Source: Endomicrobiales bacterium (GTDB lineage Bacteria; Elusimicrobiota; Endomicrobiia; Endomicrobiales; JALOBY01). From it: DNA of 64,000 bases. The stretch is from positions 1 to 64,000 of the forward strand of contig JALOBY010000003.1 in assembly GCA_023228045.1 (NCBI GenBank), in the 5' to 3' direction. Shown here piece by piece: positions 25,569 to 32,575 of the stretch. The notes under the pieces are model-generated. The model ran no database searches, was not told the DNA's origin, and saw nothing but the letters and a program-made list of their open reading frames with translations. Within the stretch, counting starts at the first letter, position 1. Each line of letters begins with the position of its first letter. The position numbers were made by a program, and so were the translations under genes.

Positions 25569-26571
25569 ACTTGTACTCTGCGGCACAAGCACCTTCTGAT
25601 GAGACCATGCATGGTCCAATTGCAGAAGCTGGTGTGCATATTTTTGCAAAAAGTGGGCATTGAGGCGGTGTTTTTTGGCCAAGCATTACAGCCCCACAAA
25701 GGCAATTTTTAGGTTCACTTTTGCTTTTTATTTTAATGCTAAATTTTCTTTCCGCATCATAGGCGGCATAGGCATCTTTTATAGCATAACCGCTTTTAGC
25801 AATTATACCAATTGCCCGCCAATCTGAATCAACAATTTTGAAAACTTTTGACAAAATGATTTGTGCTTTTTTATTGCCTTGTACGCTTACAATATCACTG
25901 CATTGCGTTACAATCCTTGGTTTATTGTTTCTTACCATTGATGTTAATAGTTTTATTGCTTTTGTGATTTCTTTATATGAAAAACCAGCAACAACACCAG
26001 GTAGATTGTATTTACTTGCAAGGAATTTATATATATTTGAACCAATAATTGTTGAAACATGGCCGGGTAGTAAAAAGGCGTTAATTTTGCATATTTTGTT
26101 TTCAGCGATAAATTTAAGCGCAGGTGGTATAACCTTAAATAGACACAATACAGAAAAGTTGCTAATTTTTAAGAGTTTCGCTTGTATTATTGTTGCGGCA
26201 ATTAATGGTGATGTTGTTTCAAAACCAACCCCAATAAAAACCACTTCTTTATGCGGATTTTCTTTTGCTATATCAAGCGCATCTATCGGGGAATAAACAA
26301 TTTTAATTGTTGCGCCGTTAGTGCGTTCTTTATTTAGGGATGAGTATGAGCCGGGCACTTTAAGCATGTCGCCAAAGGTGGTTATAATTACATTCTCTTT
26401 TTTTGCAAGCGCAATAGCTTTGTCAATTGCACTAATCGGGGTTACACAAACAGGGCACCCTGGCCCTGAAATAAGCTTTACATTAGCAGGCAGCAAAGAA
26501 CGAATTCCAAAGCGGGCAATTGCCATAGTGTGAGTGCCGCAAACTTCCATAATTGTAACTTTATTTTGCAT
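25543..26571 (-). CDS. hypD: Hydrogenase maturation protein HypD
   Basis: This 342-residue iron-sulfur protein helps build the Fe(CN)2CO group of [NiFe]-hydrogenase with HypC and HypE. It has EVCGTHTMAIARFG, ISGPGCPVCVTP and TTFGDMLKVPGS, with the cysteines at GPGCPVC that take part in scaffold chemistry. IGVGFETTSP and GFSYKEITKAI are also typical. CGAVMLGQKTPPQCPLFAKICTPASAIGPC near the C-terminus carries the cluster-type cysteines. Length is slightly below the family's 360-370 residues. It lies between a LOG gene (11-base overlap) and hypE. Confidence 0.94.
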   Translation of the reverse strand: MQNKVTIMEVCGTHTMAIARFGIRSLLPANVKLISGPGCPVCVTPISAIDKAIALAKKENVIITTFGDMLKVPGSYSSLNKERTNGATIKIVYSPIDALDIAKENPHKEVVFIGVGFETTSPLIAATIIQAKLLKISNFSVLCLFKVIPPALKFIAENKICKINAFLLPGHVSTIIGSNIYKFLASKYNLPGVVAGFSYKEITKAIKLLTSMVRNNKPRIVTQCSDIVSVQGNKKAQIILSKVFKIVDSDWRAIGIIAKSGYAIKDAYAAYDAERKFSIKIKSKSEPKNCLCGAVMLGQKTPPQCPLFAKICTPASAIGPCMVSSEGACAAEYKYGKNTKRK

Positions 26572-27115
26572 GCTTAATTATCTCATCTAATAGAGTAGCT
26601 GGGGTGCTTTTAGTAAATATCAAAGCACTATGCTCCTTGTTGTAAAAACCTTCATTTGTGATGTGTTTGAAAAAATTAATTAGAGAGTTAAAGTAACCAG
26701 CAGTATTTAACAACCCAAAAGTTTTTTTATGCAATCCCAAAGATGACCATGCTACTACCTCAATAAATTCTTCTAAAGTTCCTATTCCCCCAGGCATTGC
26801 GATAAAAGCATCAGAAAGCTTTGACATTAAAGCTTTTCTTTGGTGCATACCATTAACAATATGAAGTTTTGTAATGCCGGTATGCACAATTCCGCGATTT
26901 GCCAGGTGTTTAGGTATTACACCAATTACTTTGCCGCCTTTATTTATTACAGCATCGGCAATGATACCCATTAAACCAACCTTTCCACCACCATAAACGA
27001 GAGTAAGCCCTTTTTGAGCAATTAAAGTGCCCAATCGCTTAGCCGCTACGATATGTTTTTTATTATTGCCAGTGTTTGAACCACAGAAAACACAGATACT
27101 GCTTATTTTTTTCAT
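26561..27115 (-). CDS. LOG-family protein (cytokinin riboside 5'-monophosphate phosphoribohydrolase-like)
   Basis: This 184-residue protein has the LOG/lysine-decarboxylase-like signature: ICVFCGSNTG at the N-terminus, LVYGGGKVGLMGIIADAV, GVIPKHL and MPGGIGTLEEFIEVV, with the PGGxGTxxE active-site motif. Family members hydrolyse nucleoside 5'-monophosphates to base and ribose 5-phosphate. It sits inside the hyp cluster, between the GNAT gene and hypD, overlapping hypD by 11 bases. No known link to hydrogenase maturation explains this, so it may simply share the transcript. Confidence 0.86.
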   Translation of the reverse strand: MKKISSICVFCGSNTGNNKKHIVAAKRLGTLIAQKGLTLVYGGGKVGLMGIIADAVINKGGKVIGVIPKHLANRGIVHTGITKLHIVNGMHQRKALMSKLSDAFIAMPGGIGTLEEFIEVVAWSSLGLHKKTFGLLNTAGYFNSLINFFKHITNEGFYNKEHSALIFTKSTPATLLDEIIKHAK

Positions 27116-27116
27116 T

Positions 27117-27644
27117 TTATAGCCGCTTTTTTAATATTGAGTAAAGCTTCATGTTATGGAAAATGCCTTTTGAGTAAAGAGCGCTCCGTAGAGTTCCCTC
27201 ATATTGCATACCAAGTTTCACCATCACTCTTTCAGATGCGCTATTTTCCTGCATGCATTTTGCCGTAATTCTGACAAGAGTGAGTTTATTAAAAGCAAAA
27301 CTGAAAAGTTCATTTAATGTTTCAACCATTAGCCCCTTTCCTCTAAAATCATTAGACAAAGCATAATTAGTTTCGGCGCTTTTATTATGCGTGTTTATAT
27401 CAAAAAATCCAGCTGTGCCGATAAGTTTTTTGTCGTACTCTATAGCCCAGATGCATTCATTATCATGCGAGTTATTTAACATTAAATTAATAAAATCGAT
27501 ACTCTGTTCAATAGAAGTATGCGGGTTCCATAGGGTGTACTTGCTAACGATTGGATTTGATGCATAAGCAAACATATCCTTGGCATCGGATATGTTTAAT
27601 GAACGAAGAATTAGATTTTTTGTTTTGAGGTTAGTTGGTTTCAT
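27117..27644 (-). CDS. RimJ/RimL-like GNAT acetyltransferase
   Basis: This 175-residue protein has the fold of ribosomal-protein alanine acetyltransferase relatives. It starts LKTKNLILRSLNISDAKDMFAYASNP, a signature of the RimJ/RimL group, and has CIWAIEYDKKLIGTAGF, ALSNDFRGKGLMVETLNELFSFAF (acetyl-CoA pyrophosphate loop) and NSASERVMVKLGMQYEG. The substrate is not known. It overlaps hypC by 14 bases and precedes the LOG gene by one base, so it is co-transcribed with hydrogenase maturation genes for no clear reason. Confidence 0.83.
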   Translation of the reverse strand: MKPTNLKTKNLILRSLNISDAKDMFAYASNPIVSKYTLWNPHTSIEQSIDFINLMLNNSHDNECIWAIEYDKKLIGTAGFFDINTHNKSAETNYALSNDFRGKGLMVETLNELFSFAFNKLTLVRITAKCMQENSASERVMVKLGMQYEGTLRSALYSKGIFHNMKLYSILKKRL

Positions 27645-27855
27645 TATCTATCATTTCTTTTAATATACTTTCAGTTGTTTGGGCTTCTTCTTGTGATATT
27701 TTTGAGATTGCAAAACCGGCATGTATTAAAACATAATCGTTAACTTTAGCAGAGGGCAATAGATCTAAGCGAATTTTGCGCTTTGCGCCGCCAAAATTTG
27801 CATCCGCACTGAGCCCTGTTATATTTAAAATTTTTGCTGGTATAGCCAAACACAT
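27631..27855 (-). CDS. hypC: Hydrogenase maturation chaperone HypC
   Basis: This 74-residue protein begins MCLAIPAKIL, whose Cys2 is required for binding the Fe(CN)2CO precursor and the hydrogenase large subunit. Residues 15-60 (SADANFGGAKRKIRLDLL, VNDYVLIHAGFAISKISQEEAQ) form the HypC/HupF OB-like fold. Length is normal. It lies 71 bases after hypF and hands the iron group to the apo-enzyme with HypD. Hydrogenase structural genes are not in this window. Confidence 0.95.
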   Translation of the reverse strand: MCLAIPAKILNITGLSADANFGGAKRKIRLDLLPSAKVNDYVLIHAGFAISKISQEEAQTTESILKEMIDNETN

Positions 27856-27865
27856 ATATTATCTC

Positions 27866-27904
27866 CCCGCCCAAGGCGGGTCAGCCTCGGGCTGACGGGA
27901 TGAC
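27866..27904 (-). repeat. Two tandem perfect hairpins between hypF and hypC
   Basis: CCCGCC-caa-GGCGGG (27866-27880) is directly followed by TCAGCC-tcg-GGCTGA (27881-27895). Each is a perfect 6-bp stem with a 3-base loop, with CGGGATGAC after it. They occupy the 71-base gap between two co-directional genes. Without a T-run on the transcribed side they do not look like a terminator; dispersed intergenic hairpins or mRNA-processing sites are more likely. Confidence 0.7.
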
Positions 27905-27926
27905 AGACAATTCTTATCTGTTTTTG

Positions 27927-30209
27927 TTATTTAAAATTCCCTGCAAGCCAAGCTTGGCCTAACGATATGCCGCCATCATTTGTTGGCACAAATTCATTTG
28001 TGTAGTAATTTGCACCCAAAGGTTCAAGTTTAGTTTTAAGTAATTCTAAAAGAACTTTGTTCTGAAACACTCCGCCACTAAAAATAACGGTTTTTGTTTC
28101 AAGTTCAATACTAAGCTTTTTAAACACATCAACAACAATTTGCGCAATCATTAAATGGAACTTTGCACTAATTATGCTTGTTGGAGTTTTATTAAAAAAA
28201 TCTTTGATAATTTCTCTTATTGATTGATCAATGTTAATTAAAATTTTATCGTCATTTTTCTTGAATATAAAATTATAACCTTTTTGTGGCTTTATGTCTA
28301 ACGCAATGGCCTCAAGTGCCATTGCTGAGTGCGCCTCATAGGAGGATGTTAATTGAAGACCAGTTATTGCCGCTACAGCATCAAATATTCTGCCAACGCT
28401 AGATGATTTTTGACATTGTCCTTTTTCAATCATTTCAAGGATGGTTTTGTATGGGAAAGCCTTTAAGTGTTTTGGAATATCTTTGACACCAGCTTTATGC
28501 AAAAGTGAAAGACCAACTTTCCATATATTTTTTGATGCGTCATCACCACTTGGAAGGTCAAAATAATCAAAATGTGCCTTGCGTAAAAACTTTTTACCGT
28601 CAAAATAAAAGCATTCCCCACCCCAAATTGCACCGTCTTGCCCATATCCAGTACCGTCAAATGCAAAGCCAATTAATGGTTTTTTTAGTCTGTTTTCTGC
28701 CATAACAGAAGCAATGTGTGCATGGTGATGCTGTATTGATACTTTTGTAACTTTGGGGTTTCTCATTGTAATTTCATCTGCCAAGTGTGTTGTTATGTAG
28801 TTTGGGTGAAGGTCACAAGCTACAATAGACGGTGAAACAGTAAGAAATTTTGAAAACTTATTGATAGCTTCTTTTTGGAAATTTATTGCCTCTAAGTTAT
28901 TCATGTCACCAAGGTATTGTGAGACGTATGCTTTATTACCTCTTGTTATGCAAATGGAATTTTTTAACTCCGCGCCAAGCGCTAAAATACTGCCGTATGA
29001 TTGCTTATTAAATATTTTAATAGGTTCTGGCGTGTAACCCCGACTTTTTCTTACAAAAGCTTTTTTATTTGACAGTGGGTTATGAAATACTATTGAATCA
29101 TCTAATCGGTTATGTATTGGCCTATTGTTTGTTAAAAAGAAATCTGCGATATTGTTGATTTCTTTATAAGCGCTATCGTCAATGCAAATTGGTTCATCGC
29201 TTTTGTTGCCAGATGTCATAACCAAAGCATTTAATTTGTTATCAGTAAATAGCAAATGGTGCAATGGCGCATTTGGCAACATAATCCCAAGTGAGTGATT
29301 GTTATTGGCAAGGTGTTTTGTGGTAAGTTTTGTGGATTTCCTTTTTTTGCATAATACAATTGGTGCTTGATGTGAGTTAAGTAAGTTTTTTTCAAGGGGC
29401 GTTATTAAACAGTATTTTTTTGCAATTTCAATGTTTTTTACCATTAGAGCAAGAGGTTTTTGCTCGCGATTTTTGTGTTTCCTTAATAAAGCCACAGTTT
29501 TTTTGTTGAATGCATTACAAGCAAGGTGATAACCACCAATACTTTTTATAGCTAATATTTTGCCATTTAATAATTCATCTATTGAGCGCTTAATGGCATT
29601 TGTTTGTTTTGCAATAACTTTTGCCTTATTTGTTGTTAGCAGAAGAGATGGCCCGCATAGCTCGCAGGCATTTGGCTGTGCGTGGAACCTACGGTTTGAC
29701 TGGTTTGTGTACTCTGCAGAGCATTCTTTACATAATTGAAACTTAGACATTGTTGTGTTTTTTCTATCATATGGTACCGCTTTTATTATGCTGAACCTTG
29801 GTCCACAATCGACACAGCTTATAAAAGGATAATTGTAGCGACGGTCACTTGGCGTTGACATTTCCGTTATACAGTTTTTACAAACTGCTATATCTGGCGG
29901 AATGTCTACACTTGATTTATTATCAGATGTACTTTTTAAAATTGTTAAGAGATCAAACTTGCGGTATCTAATATATTTAAGTGCCACTTTTTCAAGTTTG
30001 GCTAAGGTTGGTAGGCGAGTTGGTAAAAGCTTTAAAAAAGCGTCAATGCGTGCCTTTTTGCCTGTTAATATGCATAAAACAGAGGATGATGTGTTGCTAA
30101 TTTGCCCTAAAAGTTTTTGAGTTTTTGCAATACGGTAAAGAGTAGGCCTAAAACCAATGCCCTGCACAGTACCAAATAGTTTTAATTGAATAGTTTGTGT
30201 TTGTGACAT
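27927..30209 (-). CDS. hypF: Carbamoyltransferase HypF (hydrogenase maturation)
   Basis: This 760-residue protein converts carbamoyl phosphate and ATP to carbamoyl-adenylate and then modifies HypE. It has an N-terminal acylphosphatase domain (LKLFGTVQGIGFRPTLYRIA), two zinc-finger units (CKNC...CVDC and CKEC...CELC), a YrdC-like middle domain (LAIKSIGGYHLACNA) and a C-terminal Kae1-like domain with QHHHAHIASVMAE and GFAFDGTGYGQDG. The ATG at 30209 begins MSQTQTIQLKLFG; the open frame to 30245 uses TTG. No good ribosome site is visible. A GC-rich hairpin lies 12 bases before the start. Length is normal. Confidence 0.94.
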   Translation of the reverse strand: MSQTQTIQLKLFGTVQGIGFRPTLYRIAKTQKLLGQISNTSSSVLCILTGKKARIDAFLKLLPTRLPTLAKLEKVALKYIRYRKFDLLTILKSTSDNKSSVDIPPDIAVCKNCITEMSTPSDRRYNYPFISCVDCGPRFSIIKAVPYDRKNTTMSKFQLCKECSAEYTNQSNRRFHAQPNACELCGPSLLLTTNKAKVIAKQTNAIKRSIDELLNGKILAIKSIGGYHLACNAFNKKTVALLRKHKNREQKPLALMVKNIEIAKKYCLITPLEKNLLNSHQAPIVLCKKRKSTKLTTKHLANNNHSLGIMLPNAPLHHLLFTDNKLNALVMTSGNKSDEPICIDDSAYKEINNIADFFLTNNRPIHNRLDDSIVFHNPLSNKKAFVRKSRGYTPEPIKIFNKQSYGSILALGAELKNSICITRGNKAYVSQYLGDMNNLEAINFQKEAINKFSKFLTVSPSIVACDLHPNYITTHLADEITMRNPKVTKVSIQHHHAHIASVMAENRLKKPLIGFAFDGTGYGQDGAIWGGECFYFDGKKFLRKAHFDYFDLPSGDDASKNIWKVGLSLLHKAGVKDIPKHLKAFPYKTILEMIEKGQCQKSSSVGRIFDAVAAITGLQLTSSYEAHSAMALEAIALDIKPQKGYNFIFKKNDDKILINIDQSIREIIKDFFNKTPTSIISAKFHLMIAQIVVDVFKKLSIELETKTVIFSGGVFQNKVLLELLKTKLEPLGANYYTNEFVPTNDGGISLGQAWLAGNFK

Positions 30210-30221
30210 AATAATAAATAA

Positions 30222-30256
30222 AGCGGCGACATCTGATAATATCAAACGCCGCCGCT
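30222..30256 (-). terminator. GC-rich hairpin with T-rich tail just before hypF
   Basis: On the minus strand AGCGGCG (30256-30250) pairs perfectly with CGCCGCT (30228-30222) around a 21-base loop that itself contains GATATTATC. It is followed by TTATTTATTATTATG, T-rich and running into the hypF start codon. It may end the transcript arriving from the mfd/foldase genes or attenuate entry into the hyp cluster. Confidence 0.5.
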
Positions 30257-30258
30257 AA

Positions 30259-30417
30259 ACCCGGATTTTGCAATAGGATTTGGAATTCGTCAAAAGATAT
30301 GGGGCACTTTTTTCCGCAAAAGCCTTGCTAATGGAATTACCATTACCTGCAACTTTTGCGTCAAAACTGCCTCCATCTCTTTCGCTTCGGTTCTCAAACC
30401 TATTGCAAAGTCCAGGT
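30259..30417 (-). mobile_element. 159-bp palindromic MITE-like element, copy 1 (upstream of hypF)
   Basis: This copy is gap-free and identical at 139 of 159 positions to the element at 48181-48339. Its ends are inverted repeats (ACCCGGATTTTGCAATAGG on the left; the complement of CCTATTGCAAAGTCCAGGT on the right). The centre has TAATGG-aatta-CCATTA inside GCAAAAG...CTTTTGC, so the whole unit can fold back on itself. It fills the gap between surA and hypF. On the minus strand, in the same frame that codes in ndk, it is open for all 53 codons (LCNRFENR, GGSFDAK, YCKIRV conserved). Flanks are TAA and TGA (plus strand), so no exact target duplication remains. Confidence 0.85.
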
Positions 30418-30448
30418 TGAAAGTCGTTTTTAGGTAAAATTAATTTAT

Positions 30449-31480
30449 TTAATTTTTCTTGATGCTTGCTTTTGAGCGTAGGTTTTCAAGCCAAGTTTCG
30501 TATTTTTTTTCAGCATTTGAACGATAAATATAATCTAAAAGATCATTTTTCGTTTCTTCAAATGACATTTTTTTGCTTGCTTTTTTTTCATCAACTTTGA
30601 TTATGTGATAGCCAAAGCTTGTAAGTATTGGTTCTGAGACAGTACCGACATTTTGAGAAAATGCTGCTTTTTCAAACTCAGGAACCATATCGCCCTTAGC
30701 AAAATAACCAAGGTCTCCGCCACGCTGCTTTGAGCCCGTGTCATCGGAGTATTTTTCGGCTAATACAGAAAAATCAGCATCTTTAAGCAATGCTTCTTTT
30801 CTTATTTTTTTTGCTTTATTTAAAGCGTCAGTTTTCATTGATGTGGATGCGTTTTTGTCAACCTTTATTAAAATATGGCGAGCTCTTACCTGCTCAGACG
30901 AGAGGCGAGCGAAAACATTTACTAACGCATCATAATTTGCATCGCCAGATGGCGCTTTGTTTGCTTCTGCAAGATTTAATTGAACTTTATCATATAGAGC
31001 TTTTGCTTCCAGATCGCTTGGTTTTGGTATATTTGCTTTTACTTCATTTTCAATTAACTTCATAACCATTAGTTGTTCTTCAATGCGTTTTTCAAACTGA
31101 GTATTTGTTAGACCATTGTTTTTTAGCTCTGACTGATACTCTGCTTCAGTTGCAAAGCGTTTCTTTACTGTATCTAAACCGTTTGCTATATCTCTTTTGG
31201 TTACTTTTATTTTTGCCTTTGTAGCTTGTTGTTTTAGAAGTTTTTCGTCGATCATTTGATCCAATAATTTACTTTTAAACTCTTCAATTTTTGCTGGTGA
31301 TTGCTCGGCAGGTGGCGCACTTTTTGCGTACTGTTCTATCATTGGTTGTGCGTTTTTCTCAAACTCACTTTGCATAATAGCTTCGCCATTTACTACGGCT
31401 ATTGCTTTATCGACAACTTTTGCGCTACAAATGCTAACAGATGCAAGAAATAAAACAAATAAAAACACAACATTTTTCAT
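30449..31480 (-). CDS. surA: SurA-like periplasmic peptidyl-prolyl isomerase/chaperone
   Basis: This 343-residue protein begins with a signal peptide (MKNVVFLFVLFLASVSICSA) that probably ends near residue 20. The N-terminal SurA chaperone domain has VVDKAIAVVNGEAIMQSEFEK and LLDQMIDEKLLKQQA. A parvulin-type PPIase domain from about residue 195 has VRARHILIKVDKNAS, FSVLAEKYSDDTGSKQRGGDLGYF and FGYHIIKVDEKK. It would help outer-membrane proteins fold. An AGGAG site precedes the ATG. It is downstream of a related lipoprotein foldase at 31589, apparently a tandem pair. Confidence 0.9.
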   Translation of the reverse strand: MKNVVFLFVLFLASVSICSAKVVDKAIAVVNGEAIMQSEFEKNAQPMIEQYAKSAPPAEQSPAKIEEFKSKLLDQMIDEKLLKQQATKAKIKVTKRDIANGLDTVKKRFATEAEYQSELKNNGLTNTQFEKRIEEQLMVMKLIENEVKANIPKPSDLEAKALYDKVQLNLAEANKAPSGDANYDALVNVFARLSSEQVRARHILIKVDKNASTSMKTDALNKAKKIRKEALLKDADFSVLAEKYSDDTGSKQRGGDLGYFAKGDMVPEFEKAAFSQNVGTVSEPILTSFGYHIIKVDEKKASKKMSFEETKNDLLDYIYRSNAEKKYETWLENLRSKASIKKN

Positions 31481-31493
31481 TATAATCTCCTAT

Positions 31494-31566
31494 ATCGCCC
31501 GCCCCTTGGGCGAGGTCTCGCCCACTCATACGAGTGAGGCGGACATCCCACCTTTAGCGGGACTTA
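31494..31566 (-). repeat. Cluster of intergenic hairpins between the two foldase genes
   Basis: The 108-base gap between the two PPIase genes holds several inverted repeats. TCGCCC pairs with GGGCGA around GCCCCTTG-type bases, CACTC pairs with GAGTG around ATAC, and CCC..GCGGG occurs near the right end. Much of the gap is thus paired. The GC content is far above the surroundings, as with the hairpins at 27866. It resembles dispersed intergenic repeat material. Confidence 0.6.
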
Positions 31567-31588
31567 GTATTTTTCACTTCTTAATATT

Positions 31589-32494
31589 TTACTCTGCGCT
31601 TTGAGTGTTAGCTTTATTTTCTGAAAATGACGCGTTGTCTACTGCAACTTTCGCAAGAGAGTCATAGTCAATTTTTATGCCAAGCTTTTTCTTTGTTGCA
31701 TCTAACCAAAGATCAAACTTGTTTTTCTCTAAGGAACGCTTAATAAGTTCTTTTGCTTGTTGATAAGGAATGGAAGATGCAACTTTTTGCGATGATTTCA
31801 TTATTATATGAAACCCGAATTGCGTTTGAACTATTTCTGCAATTTGCCCCACTTTAAGAGGAAATAATGCTTTTTCAAATTCCGGCAAGAGGTCTCCGCG
31901 TTTAAAAGGTCCAATTTGTCCGCCTTTATTTGCAGAAACAGGATCTATAGACATTTCAGAGGCAACCTTAGCAAAGCTTTCACCTGATTTAATGCGCCGC
32001 ATTGCTTTTTCTGCTAACTCTTTTGATGGCAGAAGTATGTGTTTTGCCATTACTTCAAGTGGCTTTTCAAATTCTGCCTTGTTTGTAATGTAATAGTCAT
32101 TTATATCTTTTTCAGTTACTTGCAATACACCTTTTTGTAGTTCTTTTACAAAAAGTTCAATGCGCATATTATCCCTAAACTCTTTTGCTTTTTTTGCACT
32201 TTCTTTGTTGAATTCATCCATGGAAGTTTTAAATTCCTTAGTTGCCTCCACACCAGCTTTTTTTGATGCCTCTACAATAATTTTTTCGCGAATTAGAAGG
32301 TCTAAAAACTGTTTTTTGCCAGCATCTGATGTGAAAAAATTCCTGTAAAATGGTGATGTTTCGTTTAGGCGTTCTTTAACCATTTCCATGGAAATCTTTT
32401 CCGAACCAACTTCCGCCACAATCACTTCTTTCTTAAAACAACCAGAAAATACTACACCAAAAATAAGAGTTGAGAAAATAATTGCTTTTTTCAT
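31589..32494 (-). CDS. Lipoprotein parvulin-type PPIase (PrsA/SurA-like)
   Basis: This 301-residue protein starts MKKAIIFSTLIFGVVFSGCFKK at 32494, a lipoprotein signal with the lipobox FSGC; the open frame reaches 32590 but the first 32 residues are repeat-derived and overlap mfd. A GGAG site lies 4-8 bases before the chosen ATG. The body has a SurA-type helical region (ISMEMVKERLNETSPFYRNFF, KQFLDLLIREKIIVEA), then a PPIase domain: VMAKHILLPSKELAEKAM, SFAKVASEMSIDPVSANKGGQIGPF and FGFHIIMKSSQ. It would act as a membrane-tethered foldase in the periplasm. Confidence 0.87.
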   Translation of the reverse strand: MKKAIIFSTLIFGVVFSGCFKKEVIVAEVGSEKISMEMVKERLNETSPFYRNFFTSDAGKKQFLDLLIREKIIVEASKKAGVEATKEFKTSMDEFNKESAKKAKEFRDNMRIELFVKELQKGVLQVTEKDINDYYITNKAEFEKPLEVMAKHILLPSKELAEKAMRRIKSGESFAKVASEMSIDPVSANKGGQIGPFKRGDLLPEFEKALFPLKVGQIAEIVQTQFGFHIIMKSSQKVASSIPYQQAKELIKRSLEKNKFDLWLDATKKKLGIKIDYDSLAKVAVDNASFSENKANTQSAE

Positions 32495-32508
32495 TGTTTC
32501 TCCGTTTA

Positions 32509-32575
32509 ATCCCGCATTTTGTAACAGGATCTGGAATTTGACCGAAGCATAGTTCTCACCGGTCAAATTTAACCC
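32509..32575 (-). repeat. Short diverged relative of the 159-bp palindromic element
   Basis: About 67 bases share the left end of the 159-bp element: in the minus orientation, 25 of 33 positions from AATTCC to the GGG end match the ndk copy, and a TGAGAACT block also corresponds. TTTGACCG (32537-32544) and CGGTCAAA (32560-32567) form a perfect 8-bp stem. The unit covers the mfd stop codon (mfd ends MPRVKFDR) and the upstream region of the lipoprotein foldase. It looks like an internally deleted copy. Confidence 0.5.

Noticed and set aside
25569..25682. N-terminal extension of HypE overlapping hypD.
   Set aside because: The extra 38 residues lie inside hypD in another frame, lack HypE similarity, and the ATG at 25568 gives the family-length protein.
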